A DNA stretch of 64,000 nt from Pseudomonas sp. 30_B (GCF_017491605.1 NZ_JAFGYY010000011.1:124001-188000), one strand, 5' to 3'; positions 8,428-18,990 are shown, counted from the first letter of the stretch. Made by a program: numbers and translations. The notes: generated from the sequence alone by a model not told the origin.

Positions 8428-9192
8428 ATGCAAGAAATCTCTGCGCAGAATCCCTACAGCCCGCCGCAAAGCGACCTGCAATCCAGCCCGTCCGCACTGG
8501 CGGTCCCCTCCGTGGAGGAGGCCCTCGCCCGTGGCTACGACTTCTCGATTGGCGAGGTGATCAGCGAAGCGTGGAAGCGGGTCAAGGGGATGAAGGGGCT
8601 GCTGATCGCAGCCACGCTGGTCTACATCGTGGCAATCCAGACGATCAGCTTCGCCTTCGGCCTGGCACTGGGGCTCGGATTCGGCGTGACGGAATCCCAG
8701 ACGCCGATGGGACAAGTCGCACAAGTAATTGCGAGCATTCTCGCCGGAGCCGTCTGCTATCCCCTGGCCGCCGGGGTTGCCATGCTCGGCATCCGCCGCG
8801 CCGCCGACCAGAAGGTCTCCTTCGACGAGATGTTCAGCCACTTCGGACTGTTCGTCCCGCTGCTCGTCACCGGCCTGCTGATGACGCTGCTGATGTACGC
8901 CGGGCTGTTACTGCTGATCATTCCCGGCCTCTACCTGAGCCTCGCCTACCAACTGGCGATCCCGCTGGCGGTCGAGCGCAAGCTCAGCCCCTGGCAGGCG
9001 CTGGAAGCCTCGCGCAAGGCGATCACCCGGCACTGGTTCAAGATCCTCGGCCTGTACCTCACCCTCTGCCTGATCACGTTCCTCAGCATGCTGCCACTGG
9101 GCATCGGCCTGGTGTGGACGGTTCCGCTGCTGATCATTTCCGGCGGCGTGTTGTACCGAAAGATTTTTGGTGTGCTGCCGCCCGCCAATTGA
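8428..9192 (+). CDS. Membrane protein, first gene of the MoxR/DUF58 operon
   Basis: A 254-residue integral membrane protein with about five to six hydrophobic segments after a soluble N-terminal region of about 65 residues rich in Ser, Gln and Pro. It resembles the YciC/DUF975-like group with the repeated LxLxIxPGLYLSLAYQL pattern around residues 158-175. AAGGA precedes the ATG. The function is unknown. The RDD protein follows after 88 bases, then the tightly overlapped operon, so it probably serves the same membrane process. The family assignment is tentative. Confidence 0.6.
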   Translation: MQEISAQNPYSPPQSDLQSSPSALAVPSVEEALARGYDFSIGEVISEAWKRVKGMKGLLIAATLVYIVAIQTISFAFGLALGLGFGVTESQTPMGQVAQVIASILAGAVCYPLAAGVAMLGIRRAADQKVSFDEMFSHFGLFVPLLVTGLLMTLLMYAGLLLLIIPGLYLSLAYQLAIPLAVERKLSPWQALEASRKAITRHWFKILGLYLTLCLITFLSMLPLGIGLVWTVPLLIISGGVLYRKIFGVLPPAN

Positions 9193-9280
9193 ACCCCGTT
9201 CGCCAATTGCCGCCAGCGCGGTTGCCTCGCCGCAGCGCGCTGGCTAGCATCTGCCTTCCAGCCATCGATAGCGACTCCCC

Positions 9281-10021
9281 TTGACCGCAGCCGCCGCTCC
9301 ACGCTCGGACGCACGTCCACCCAGCCCTGCGCTGGATACCCGCTACCACGTGGAGACGCCGGAAGGGATCGACCTCTTGCTACGTCCCGCCGGCGTGATT
9401 CCACGGGCGATCGCCTACCTGATCGACCTGGGCATCCGCGCCCTGCTGATGTTCGCCCTGTTCATGGCGCTGGCCTTCCTCGGTCAACTCGGCACGGGCC
9501 TCGGCCTGCTGCTCACCTTCGTCATGACCTGGTGGTACATGGTGCTGTTCGAAGTGCTCAACCAGGGACGCTCGCCGGGCAAGCAGATGATGGGGCTGCG
9601 CGTGGTCCACGATGACGGCACGCCGATCGGCTGGTCCGCCTCGCTGCTGCGCAACCTGCTGCGCTTCGCCGACATCCTGCCCTTCGGCTACACCCTGGGC
9701 CTGCTCAGTTGCCTGTCCAACCCGGCGTTCAAGCGCCTGGGCGACCTGGCCGCCGGCACCCTGGTGATCTACCGCGACCCGCCGCCGGGCCGTCCGCAGC
9801 CACCAGAGGTTGCGCCTGAGCTGGCGCCCTGGCCGCTGAAGCTGGAGGAGCAGCGCGCGATGATGGGCTTCGCCGAGCGCGCCGGACAGCTGTCCGCGGC
9901 ACGCCGCGAAGAGCTCGCCGGCATCCTCGCCGAGCCCCTGGGCGTCCCCCCCGAACAGGCGGAAGCGCGCCTCAATGCCATCGCCAGCGGCCTGCTCGGC
10001 AGCGGCCGGGGGACGCCATGA
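9281..10021 (+). CDS. RDD family membrane protein
   Basis: A 246-residue protein of the RDD family. The characteristic RAIAYLIDLGIRALL segment with the Arg-Asp pair lies in the first membrane helix near residue 46, and the motif SPGKQMMGLRVVHDDG follows the second helix. The C-terminal 70 residues are soluble. The apparent start is a TTG at 9281 without a clear ribosome-binding site; starting later would remove the LDTRYHVETPEGIDL stretch that relatives share, so I keep it. The stop overlaps the next ATG in ATGA. RDD proteins are transporters or membrane scaffolds of mostly unknown substrate. Confidence 0.8.
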   Translation: MTAAAAPRSDARPPSPALDTRYHVETPEGIDLLLRPAGVIPRAIAYLIDLGIRALLMFALFMALAFLGQLGTGLGLLLTFVMTWWYMVLFEVLNQGRSPGKQMMGLRVVHDDGTPIGWSASLLRNLLRFADILPFGYTLGLLSCLSNPAFKRLGDLAAGTLVIYRDPPPGRPQPPEVAPELAPWPLKLEEQRAMMGFAERAGQLSAARREELAGILAEPLGVPPEQAEARLNAIASGLLGSGRGTP

Positions 10022-11004
10022 AGCAGGCCCTCTTCGAACAGCGCCACCAGGGCGCCTGGAAGCGCTTCGGCAAACGCCTGGAGCAACTGGAAAACGGCAA
10101 GCGCCAGGAAGCCTCCGAGCGCCCCGACGAATTCGCCGCGGACTACCGGCGCATCTGCCAGCAACTGGCGCTGGCCCAGGAGCGCGGCTACAGCAGCCAC
10201 CTGATCGACTACCTGCAACAGCTCGCAATGCGCGGGCACCAGCAGTTCTACCGGCACCGCAGCCACCTCGGCGCACGCATCCTCGGCTTCATCACCGCCG
10301 GCTTCCCGCGACTGGTGCGCGAGGAGTGGCGCTTCATCCTGGTCGCCAGCCTGCTGCTGTATGGCAGCGCCCTGCTCATGGGGCTGCTGACCTATCACTT
10401 CCCCGACCTCACCTACAGCGTGATGGCGCCCGAGCGCGTCGCCGAGATGGAGACCATGTACTCGCCAGAGGCGCGGCGTCTCGGCCCGATGAGCGAACGG
10501 GACACCGGCGACGACTGGAAGATGTTCGCCTTCTACATCATGAACAACATCGGCATCGCCTTTCAGACCTTCGCCAGCGGCCTGCTGTTCTGCCTGGGCA
10601 GCCTGTTCTTCCTGCTGTTCAACGGCCTGATGATCGGGGCTGCGGCCGGGCACCTGACCCAGGTCGGCTACATCGAGACCTTCTGGTCCTTCGTCATCGG
10701 CCACGGCGCCTTCGAGCTGACCGCCATCACCTTCGCCGGCGCCGCCGGCCTGAAGCTCGGCTGGGCGTTGCTCGCCCCCGGCCGCCTGAGCCGCCTCGAT
10801 GCGCTGCGCCAGGCCGCTGCCCGCGCCGTGCAGCTGGTCGCCGGGGTGATCCTGCTGCTGCTGATCGCCGCCTTCGTCGAAGGCTACTGGTCATCGGTCA
10901 CGCAGTTCCCGGCCAGCGTGAAGTACGTCGTCGGCGCCTGCCTGTGGCTGCTGGTCGGCGGTTATTTCCTGTTTGCCGGACGGAGCCGCCATGCGCCTGA
11001 CTGA
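10018..11004 (+). CDS. Stage II sporulation protein M (SpoIIM/DUF95) family membrane protein
   Basis: This protein has 328 residues. A charged N-terminal region (residues 1-95) is followed by four or five membrane segments, including FNGLMIGAAAGHL and FVIGHGAFELTAI, which are the conserved glycine/histidine blocks of the SpoIIM family. Non-sporulating bacteria carry this family beside RDD, MoxR and DUF58 genes, as here, so the name does not imply sporulation. The ATG overlaps the RDD stop (ATGA), and the C-terminus overlaps the DUF4129 gene by 14 bases. A role as a membrane component of the MoxR-linked complex is inferred from context. Confidence 0.82.
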   Translation: MKQALFEQRHQGAWKRFGKRLEQLENGKRQEASERPDEFAADYRRICQQLALAQERGYSSHLIDYLQQLAMRGHQQFYRHRSHLGARILGFITAGFPRLVREEWRFILVASLLLYGSALLMGLLTYHFPDLTYSVMAPERVAEMETMYSPEARRLGPMSERDTGDDWKMFAFYIMNNIGIAFQTFASGLLFCLGSLFFLLFNGLMIGAAAGHLTQVGYIETFWSFVIGHGAFELTAITFAGAAGLKLGWALLAPGRLSRLDALRQAAARAVQLVAGVILLLLIAAFVEGYWSSVTQFPASVKYVVGACLWLLVGGYFLFAGRSRHAPD

Positions 11005-12562
11005 CGCCAGCGTCGCGATCCGCCCGCGCAGCCCGTGGGAAGCCCTGGACCTGGGGATACTCCTGGCACGCCGACACGCCGGCCTGCTGATGGCCAGCTG
11101 GGCGCTGGTCACCCTGCCGGTGTTCGCGCTGCTCAGCCTGTTGCTATGGAACCACTCGGGTTGGGCGATCCTGCTGTTCTGGTGGCTCAAGCCGGCCTTC
11201 GAGCGCCTGCCGCTGTACATCCTGTCGCGGGCCCTGTTCGACGACACTCCGACGCTCAAGCAGGCCCTGCGGGCCTTCCCCGGCCTGCTCAGGAACCAGC
11301 TGCTGCCCAGCCTGCTGTGGCGCCGCGCAAGCCCCACGCGCAGCTTCGACCTGCCGGTGCTGCAGCTCGAAGGGCTCAAGGGCCAGGCACGCAGCCAGCG
11401 CCTGGTGGTCCTCGGCCAACGCAATGCCGGCAGCGCCACCTGGCTGACGGTGATCGGCATGCACTTCGAATCCGCCCTGTGGCTCGGGCTGACCGTGCTG
11501 CTCTACCTGCTGCTGCCGCAGCAGTGGGTCGCGGACTGGAAATGGCAATCGCTGATCAGCCTTGCCGACGGCGAATGGGCCTGGCTGGAGCACGTGAGCA
11601 ACCTGCTCTACGCGCTGATTCTGGTGGTCTGGGAGCCGGTCTACGTGGCCTGCGGCTTCACCCTCTACCTGAACCGGCGCACCGAACTGGAAGCCTGGGA
11701 TATCGAGCTGGTGTTGCGCCGCCTGCGCCAACGCCTGATCGGCAGCGCCTACGCCCTGCTGCTGGTGGTCGCCTGCCTGGCACCGCTGCCCGGCGCCAGC
11801 GTCTGGGCGGCCGACTCGCCGGGCCACAGCTGTCCCCTGCCCGACCAGAACCCCAACGGCCCGCAAGCCCCGCGCCTGCAGAACCAGGTGCTGAACAGCG
11901 AGCAGTCGCGTCACGCCGCCGAGGCCATTCTCGCCGCTCCGCCGTTCCGCAACAGCGAGACAGTGACCCGTTGGCGACTGAACGACCCGGCCAAGGACAA
12001 GCCGAGCAAGGAGGATGAACAGAGCCTGAAGCGCTTCTTTGAGGCCCTGGGGCACTGGAAGGCGTTCAGGTACATCGCACAGATCATCGAAGTGCTGCTG
12101 TGGGGCGCGCTGCTCACCGTGGTCGCGCTGCTCGTCTGGCGCTACCGCGAATGGCTGCGCCTGTTCGCCGGCCGCATCGGCCTGCCGCAGAGCCCGCGCC
12201 GTGAGGTGCCGAGCGTGCTGTTCGGCCTGGAACTGGCCCCGGAAACCCTGCCCTCGGATGTCGCCAGCGAAGCCGAGCGCCTGTGGGACGAGCAGCCGCG
12301 CGCCGCGTTGGGCCTGCTCTACCGTGCATTGCTCAGCCGCCTGCTGCATGACTTCCGCGTGCCGCTGCGCGACTCCACCACCGAAGGCGAGGTACTGGCG
12401 CGGGTCGAAACCCTCGACAACCCGCCGCTGGACAGTTTCGCCCGCACCCTGACCCTGCACTGGCAGGCGCTCGCCTACGGCCATCGCACGCCCCAGGCCG
12501 GGCTGAAGCAGGAGCTGTGCGAGCAGTGGCGCAGCCTGTTCGGCAACGAGGTGCGCGCATGA
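10991..12562 (+). CDS. DUF4129 domain-containing membrane protein
   Basis: A 523-residue membrane protein. About four hydrophobic segments lie in the first 270 residues. A periplasmic loop follows, and a further membrane segment sits near residue 365 (VLLWGALLTVVALLVW). The C-terminal DUF4129 domain is cytoplasmic, with the LLYRALLSRLLHDF and TTEGEVLARVE motifs. DUF4129 often sits next to transglutaminase or MoxR genes and is of unknown function. I chose the ATG at 10991, which overlaps the SpoIIM gene by 14 bases. Its end overlaps the next ATG (ATGA). Confidence 0.8.
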   Translation: MRLTDASVAIRPRSPWEALDLGILLARRHAGLLMASWALVTLPVFALLSLLLWNHSGWAILLFWWLKPAFERLPLYILSRALFDDTPTLKQALRAFPGLLRNQLLPSLLWRRASPTRSFDLPVLQLEGLKGQARSQRLVVLGQRNAGSATWLTVIGMHFESALWLGLTVLLYLLLPQQWVADWKWQSLISLADGEWAWLEHVSNLLYALILVVWEPVYVACGFTLYLNRRTELEAWDIELVLRRLRQRLIGSAYALLLVVACLAPLPGASVWAADSPGHSCPLPDQNPNGPQAPRLQNQVLNSEQSRHAAEAILAAPPFRNSETVTRWRLNDPAKDKPSKEDEQSLKRFFEALGHWKAFRYIAQIIEVLLWGALLTVVALLVWRYREWLRLFAGRIGLPQSPRREVPSVLFGLELAPETLPSDVASEAERLWDEQPRAALGLLYRALLSRLLHDFRVPLRDSTTEGEVLARVETLDNPPLDSFARTLTLHWQALAYGHRTPQAGLKQELCEQWRSLFGNEVRA

Positions 12563-13823
12563 AGCGCCCCGTCGTCCTGCTGATCACCCTGGCCATCCTG
12601 CTGGTGCTGGGGGCCGCCGGGTACTACCTCTACACCCACCTCACGCCCTATCCCGAGACCATCGAGCACGGCCCCGCCCCGGAAGCCCGCGCCAACCCCT
12701 ACCTCGCCGCCGAAGCCTACCTGCGCGGACGCGGCCTGAAGGTCCGCGCAGCGAAGGGGATGGAAGTGCTCGACCAGCTGCCGAGCAAGGGCCACACCCT
12801 GATCCTGCTCGGCAGCCGCGAGAACCTCACGCCGAAGCAGAGCGAACGCCTGATCGATTGGACCATGCGTGGCGGCCACCTGGTGGTCACTGCCGAACGC
12901 CTGTGGGACGAACAGGAAGGCAAGAGCGGCGACCTGTTGCTCGATCGCCTGGGCGTACAGCAGTTCCTCACCGAAGACCTCGACAAGGACAAGGGCGCCG
13001 CCCAACCGGAAGACAAGTCCGATGCGGAGCCTGCCACACAGGAACAGCCAGCCGAGCAGCCCAATGCTCCCGCTACCGACAACCCCGAGGCAACGGAGTC
13101 AGCCGAGGAAGAGGATCCCTATCCGAAGCTGACCAAGCTCTACCTGGAAAACGAAAAGGCGCCGGCCTACATCGACTTCGACACCGAATACCACCTGTTC
13201 GACTCGAAGAACCTCGCCTACGCCTGGGCCAACAGCGCCAAAGCCACTCACCTGCTGCAACTGCAACAGGGCCAGGGACTGGTCACCGTGCTGACCGACA
13301 ACTGGATCTGGCAGAACACCCAGCTGGGCGATTACGACAACGCCTGGCTGCTCTGGTACCTGACCCAGGACAGCAGCGTGACCCTGGTCTATCGCGCCGA
13401 CGGCGACAGCCTGTTCTCCCTGCTCGCGCGCTACTTCCCGCAGGCGCTGGTCGCCTGCATCCTGCTGCTGGCGCTCGCCCTGTGGCGCCAGGGGCTGCGC
13501 CAGGGCCCGCTGCAACCCAGCCCCGCGCGCGGACGCCGGCAACTGGAGGAACACCTGCGCGCCGGCGCCGACTTCGTCCTCCGCCAGCGCGGCCAGATCG
13601 CCCTGCTGCAGGGGTTGCAACGCGACATCCTGCGCCGCGCGCGGCAGCGCCAGCCGGGCTTCGAGCGCTTGCCCGTCGCCGAACAGTGGCAGACCCTGGG
13701 CCGCATGACGCGGCTGCCGGTCAGCGCCATCAGCCAGGCCATGCGCCCCTATCCGCAGCAGCGCATGGCCATCGCCGAATTCACCCGTCAGGTCGCCCAC
13801 CTGCAGAGCCTCAGGAATTCCCT

Positions 13824-13827
<4 letters not shown>
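12559..13827 (+). CDS. DUF4350 domain-containing membrane protein
   Basis: A 422-residue protein anchored by an N-terminal helix (residues 5-25) and a second helix near residue 300 (YFPQALVACILLLALALW). The DUF4350 region between them, facing the periplasm, contains the early NPYLAAEAYLRGRGLKV block. An acidic low-complexity stretch rich in Glu, Ala and Pro lies around residues 148-190. The fold is related to GATase-like/ABC-linked proteins of unknown function. The start (ATGA overlap with DUF4129) and the end (ATGA overlap with moxR) show strong translational coupling. Confidence 0.78.
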
Positions 13828-14827
<1,000 letters not shown>

Positions 14828-14831
<4 letters not shown>

Positions 14832-16156
14832 AGCCATCGCGCGCCCTTCTCGCGCTGCTCGGCGTGCTGCTGGCCGTGGCCATCGCCCTGGGCACCGCCA
14901 CGGCCCTGGACGCCTCGGTGCCGCTGCTCGGCCGCCTCTGGTGGGGCGCCCTGTGCGCCCTGGCCGTGCTCGCCCTGGTCGATGCCCTGTGGCTGCGCCG
15001 CCTGCCGTCACCGCGCCTGGAACGGCAGCTGAGCGGCAATCTGCCGCTGGGCCGCTGGAGCGAGGTGCGCCTGCACCTGCACCATCGCTACGGGCAGGCA
15101 CAGCGCGTGACCCTGTTCGATCATCTGCCCGGCGCCATGGACTTCGAGTACCTGCCACAGGTGGTCGAGCTGCGTCCGGGCGAGCAGACCGAGCTGGGCT
15201 ATCGCGTGCGTCCCCTGTCGCGCGGACACTTCGTCTTCCCGCGCTGCGAGATCGAACTGTCCAGCCCGCTGCGCCTGTGGAAGGGCCGGCGCTACCTGGA
15301 AGAGCGCAGCGAAACCCGCGTCTACCCCGACTTCGCACGCATCTACGGCGCCGAACTGATGGCCGTGGACCACTGGCTGAACCGCATCGGCGTGCGCGCC
15401 GGGCAGCGCCGTGGCCTGGGGCTGGAATTCCACCAGCTGCGCGAATTCCGCGACGGCGACACCCTGCGGCAGATCGACTGGAAAGCCACCGCGCGCAAGC
15501 GCACGCCGATTGCCCGCGAGTACCAGGACGAGCGCGACCAGCAGATTCTCTTCCTGCTCGACTGTGGCCGACGCATGCGCAGCCACGACGGCGACCTGTC
15601 GCACTTCGACCATGCCCTGAATTCCAGCCTGCTGCTGGCCTACGTCGCGCTGCGCCAGGGCGATGCCGTGGGCCTGATGACCTTCGCCGGTGATCAGCCG
15701 CGCCACCTGCCGCCGGGCAAGGGCAGCGCGCAGCTGAGCGTGCTGCTCAACGGCGTCTACGACCTCGACAGCAGCCAGCGCGCGGCGGACTACACCGCGG
15801 CGGTGCAGGCAGTGCTCACCCGCCAGCGCCGCCGCGCGCTGGTGGTGATCATCACCAACCTGCGCGACGAGGACGACGAAGATCTGGTGGCCGCCGTGAA
15901 GCGCCTGGGCCGGCAACACCGGGTGCTGGTGGCCAGCCTGCGCGAGGAAGTGCTCGACCGCCTGCGGCAGGCGCCCGTGGAAGGCTACGAAGAAGCGCTG
16001 GCCTACTGCGGCACTGTGGAGTACCTGAATGCCCGTGCCGGGCTACACGAGAAGCTGATCGCCCATGGCGTGCCGGTACTGGATGCACGGCCCAGCCAGC
16101 TCGGGCCGGAGCTGGTCAGTCGCTATCTGGGGTGGAAGAAGGCAGGGGCGTTGTAA
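14828..16156 (+). CDS. DUF58 domain-containing protein (MoxR partner)
   Basis: A 442-residue protein with two N-terminal membrane helices (residues 5-60) and a DUF58 domain centred on the segment GLEFHQLREFRDGDTLRQID. A degenerate von Willebrand A-like region follows (QQILFLLDCGRRM, with a D-x-G-x-x-M variation of the metal site). DUF58 proteins are the usual partners of MoxR ATPases. This is the last gene of the cluster and ends at a repeat-rich gap. The client or product of the complex is unknown. Confidence 0.88.
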
Positions 16157-16168
16157 TGCGTTGCTCTT

Positions 16169-16450
16169 GTAGGGCGACGCCGTCTTGTTCGGTGTTTCTG
16201 CGCCGCTTCGGCGTGTGCTGAGAGATTTTGTTTCGCCCCCTCGGGCGCCCTACTTTGCCAAACGACGCAAAGTAGGCAAAAGTCTCTGCCCCATCATCCG
16301 GGTCCCGCTTCGCGGGACTTCCCTCGCTCCATCGAAGTTTCAGGGGCACGCGTCGACGGGCCATCCATGGCCCAACGACGCTCTCGCGGCATCCCTGCCG
16401 CTCAACCCCTGAAACTCCGATTCCACTCGGCCTCCTGAAGGGGCGCTCCG
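16169..16450. repeat. Structured dispersed element of nested inverted repeats
   Basis: This non-coding stretch contains four perfect inverted repeats: GTAGGGCG/CGCCCTAC (16169-16176 with 16246-16253), CTACTTTGC/GCAAAGTAG (16250-16258 with 16267-16275), AGTTTCAGGGG/CCCCTGAAACT (16336-16346 with 16406-16416), and inside the last GGGCCAT/ATGGCCC (16358-16373). I recall very similar intergenic sequence from other pseudomonads and xanthomonads, where it is often annotated as short hypothetical genes. No ribosome-binding site supports an ORF here. It could be a mobile repeat or a structured RNA. Confidence 0.6.
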
Positions 16451-16497
16451 GTGCGCGCGGATGTTTCCCTGGAATCCGCTTTGGCTTTTCGCTTTTC

Positions 16498-16575
16498 GTA
16501 GGAGCGAGCTTGCTCGCGAACCGCCCAGCATCGATGCAGCCCGGAAACACTGTTCGCGAGCAAGCTCGCTCCTAC
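16498..16575. repeat. REP pair, GAGCGAGCTTGCTCGC variant
   Basis: GTAGGAGCGAGCTTGCTCGC at 16498 and the inverted GCGAGCAAGCTCGCTCCTAC ending at 16575 face each other across about 35 bases. This is a different REP subtype from the GCGGACTCCGTCCGC form seen elsewhere in the window. Confidence 0.88.
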
Positions 16576-16610
16576 AAGGCGGCTGTCGCGCAATCGGAGA
16601 TAAAAGGAAC

Positions 16611-16645
16611 GTAGGGCGTACAACCGTTCGCGGTTGTACGCCGAT
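16611..16645. repeat. 12-bp stem with TTCG loop
   Basis: GGCGTACAACCG (16615-16626), TTCG and CGGTTGTACGCC (16631-16642) form a perfect hairpin with an extra-stable TTCG tetraloop, introduced by GTAGG. It resembles a palindromic repeat family I recall from P. aeruginosa intergenic regions. Nothing coding is visible from here to the PilZ gene end at 16783. Confidence 0.6.
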
Positions 16646-16782
16646 GCACCGGACTCACGCTTAAGCGAAAGGACCAAACCTCGGAGCACACGGGGATCGA
16701 GGTCACACCTTGTTCTGACGGCGGGAATGTCCCGGCGTCCTGCCTTCCGCCACCGCCAGATCGGTTCAGCGCGTCTTGCGCC

Positions 16783-17142
16783 TCAGACCGACTCCACCTG
16801 ACGGCGAAAACTGAAATAACGGCGTAGCGCATCGACCAGCTCGACATACTCCATCGGCGGCGCCACCAGGCTGAAGCCGGAGTCGTAGTTGCCCGGATTG
16901 ACGTCCTCGCGGCACCACTGGCAGATGGCGGAAAACTCGATCAGCTGCAGCTTTCCGTCGTGGCCGGGGATCTTCAGGCGCATGTCGAAACGGCCGCCCA
17001 CCAGCATGGGCAGCTGGCTGATCAGCAACATCCCGTCCAGCGAGACGTTGCCCAGGTAGCCCATGGGTTTGTCGGTGATGCTGTTGAACACCTTCAGGTA
17101 GTAGGGCAGCTGATGGCGCTCGATGTGTCGTGAATGGCGCAT
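16783..17142 (-). CDS. PilZ domain protein
   Basis: A 119-residue single-domain PilZ protein. The cyclic-di-GMP binding signature is present: an Arg cluster with RHIER (R-x-x-x-R) at residues 5-9 and NVSLDG (N-x-S-x-x-G) about 30 residues later. Such proteins act as c-di-GMP receptors or adaptors. The gene is the distal member of three minus-strand genes with modest gaps. A diguanylate cyclase lies about 7 kb away in the same region, but no direct link is shown. Binding capacity is inferred from the motif. Confidence 0.8.
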   Translation of the reverse strand: MRHSRHIERHQLPYYLKVFNSITDKPMGYLGNVSLDGMLLISQLPMLVGGRFDMRLKIPGHDGKLQLIEFSAICQWCREDVNPGNYDSGFSLVAPPMEYVELVDALRRYFSFRRQVESV

Positions 17143-17202
17143 AATGGCGTTTCGCTATGAGATATCGTCCAGTATGGCAATGCCGCCCGTTCGGGGCCAG
17201 TC

Positions 17203-17625
17203 CTAACGACAACCTTCCGCCAGGCGCGCTTCGAGCTCGCGACGGGCGGCGTCGATCTGTGCATCGCTGTAGTAGGTGCGTTTACCGTCGCTTTCCTGCG
17301 TGAAATAGCGACCGCCCAGACTGAGGTTGTCCAGGCCCTGCTGCCACTGCGCGCACTGGGCGCTCAGCTTGGCCTGCTGTTCGGTCGCCTTGGCTTGTGC
17401 GGCGGCCTGCTCGTCACGACGGGCATCGTAGAAGCGGGCGGCGCGCTCCTCCCGCTCGCGGGTCGCCGCGTCACGCTCGACGACCTGGGGCTTCACTTCG
17501 ATGCGCTGAGCCCCCGGCGGTGGGGTTTCGCTGAAATGCACCTTGCCCTGCGCGTCGGTCCAGCGATAGATGTCGGCGTTAGCCAACAGGGGAAAACACC
17601 AGACGCAGAGCCACAGCGCACGCAT
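17203..17625 (-). CDS. DUF4124 domain-containing exported protein
   Basis: A 140-residue protein with a signal peptide (residues 1-17, cleavage after ANA) followed by the DUF4124 signature DIYRWTDAQGKVHFSETPP. The middle is a charged, Ala/Glu/Arg-rich helical region, and the C-terminus ends AEGC-R. DUF4124 proteins are periplasmic or envelope-associated and of unknown function. The gene lies between PilZ and a lipoprotein gene on the same strand with gaps of 60-80 bases. Confidence 0.8.
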   Translation of the reverse strand: MRALWLCVWCFPLLANADIYRWTDAQGKVHFSETPPPGAQRIEVKPQVVERDAATREREERAARFYDARRDEQAAAQAKATEQQAKLSAQCAQWQQGLDNLSLGGRYFTQESDGKRTYYSDAQIDAARRELEARLAEGCR

Positions 17626-17701
17626 TCCAGCCTCCTCCGTGAAGTCACTCCATGAGATTAGTCAGCGATCGGGGGCGCTCAAGTTCGCCACCGACCGGCG
17701 G

Positions 17702-18073
17702 TCAGGGCGTGACCGGATAACTGCGCGCGGTATCGCCGGGAAGACGGCCATTCAGGCGCAGCGTCTCCAGCCGGGCCTTGGCGCGGTAAGCATACTCGCT
17801 GGTCGGATAGCGGGCGATGATGAACTGGTAGGTCTGTGCGGCGTCGACGAAGAACTTCTGCCGCTCCAGGCATTGCCCGCGCAGCATGGAGATTTCCGGC
17901 TGCAGCCAGGGCCGCGCGCGGCTGTTGCGCTCGGTTTCCGAGAGTTCGAGCATGACCCGCTCGCAATCGCCGCTCTTGTACGAGCGATAGGCGTTGTTCA
18001 GGTGGTAATTCATCGACCAGCTGGTGCATCCGGTAACACTCAGGAGCAGCAGCAGGGTGGCCAGGGTTCGCAT
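17702..18073 (-). CDS. Lipoprotein with TPR-like helices
   Basis: A 123-residue lipoprotein with lipobox SVTGC after a short hydrophobic leader. The mature part contains helical repeats resembling tetratricopeptide units, including FVDAAQTYQFIIARYPTSEY. Two in-frame ATGs exist; I chose 18073 because GGAGG lies eight bases before it, whereas the ATG at 18079 is only two bases from GGAGG. It is divergent from another TPR-like lipoprotein gene starting at 18173. The function is unknown; outer-membrane assembly or scaffolding roles are typical for such proteins. Confidence 0.72.
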   Translation of the reverse strand: MRTLATLLLLLSVTGCTSWSMNYHLNNAYRSYKSGDCERVMLELSETERNSRARPWLQPEISMLRGQCLERQKFFVDAAQTYQFIIARYPTSEYAYRAKARLETLRLNGRLPGDTARSYPVTP

Positions 18074-18172
18074 GGGCATATCCTCCGTTGGGAAGTGTAT
18101 CGGCCTGTCTTGGCCGTACTGAAGCCCACCACTAGACTGGCGCGGATCACGCCCTGGCGCCAAGGAGATGCC

Positions 18173-18979
18173 ATGCGCTCAGCTTTCGCCCTGCCCTTTG
18201 CCATGCTCCTGCCCCTGCTGGCCGCCTGCGCCCCCACCACGCCGCTGTTCGTCGCACAGGTCACCACCGGTGAAGTCGCCGAATACAAGCAGCTGAAGAA
18301 CAAGCGCATGACCGCCGCGGTGGAAGAGGAAGGCGACCTGCTGACCTACAGCGCCCAGGCCATCCGCGACGGCAAGAGCGCCGAAGCGGAGCAGCTCTAC
18401 CTGACCGGCTACGACAACACCCGCTACGGCCCGGAAGTGCGCGCCATCGCGCTCTATCAGATCGGCCTGATCTACATGAGCCGCTTCAACGACCAGCGTG
18501 ACGACGCCAAGGCGCTGCAGTACTTCCAGCGCATCGACCGCGAATTCCCTGGCACCCAGGCCGCCGCCCACGCCGATGCGCGCATCCTGATGATCCGCCA
18601 GCGCGCCAAGGACCCGGTGCAGAAGAACGCCCGCGAGCTGCTGGCAGACTGGAAGCCGCAATACAACCTCGACCTGAACAAGCCCAGCCTCGACCCGGAC
18701 ATGACCCTGCTGTCGCGCCGCGCGGTGCTCAAGGACCGCGTCGACGAAGCCGCGCAGCTCTATCTGCTGGGCGCCAATGACCCGGCCATTCCGGCGGACA
18801 TCCGCGAAAAGGCGCTCTACCAGCTCGGCCTGATGTACATGGCGCCGGACAATCCCCACGCCAACCGCGACCAGGCCATCGCCTACCTGCGTCGGCAACT
18901 GGCCGAGTACCCCAACGGCGACCTCGCCGGCAAGGCGGCGAACCATCTCGACCGGGCACTGAACAGCCAGCGCAACTGA
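18173..18979 (+). CDS. Tetratricopeptide-repeat lipoprotein
   Basis: A 268-residue lipoprotein. The leader ends in LLAAC, a clear lipobox. The mature protein contains repeated units such as IALYQIGLIYMSRFN and KALYQLGLMYMAPDN, each followed by FQRIDREFP- or RRQLAEYP-type helices, which are TPR/SEL1-like. I start at the ATG at 18173 (AAGGAGATGCC just before it); the longer upstream frame is spurious. It is transcribed divergently from the lipoprotein at 18073. A role in envelope protein assembly is possible but not shown. Confidence 0.75.
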   Translation: MRSAFALPFAMLLPLLAACAPTTPLFVAQVTTGEVAEYKQLKNKRMTAAVEEEGDLLTYSAQAIRDGKSAEAEQLYLTGYDNTRYGPEVRAIALYQIGLIYMSRFNDQRDDAKALQYFQRIDREFPGTQAAAHADARILMIRQRAKDPVQKNARELLADWKPQYNLDLNKPSLDPDMTLLSRRAVLKDRVDEAAQLYLLGANDPAIPADIREKALYQLGLMYMAPDNPHANRDQAIAYLRRQLAEYPNGDLAGKAANHLDRALNSQRN

Positions 18980-18990
18980 GTGTTTCCGGG

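Noticed and set aside
16116..16550. 144-codon minus-strand ORF in the repeat-rich gap
   Set aside because: It lies across inverted repeats and a REP, has no ribosome-binding site and starts inside a REP. Similar ORFs appear wherever this repeat occurs, so it is best read as non-coding.
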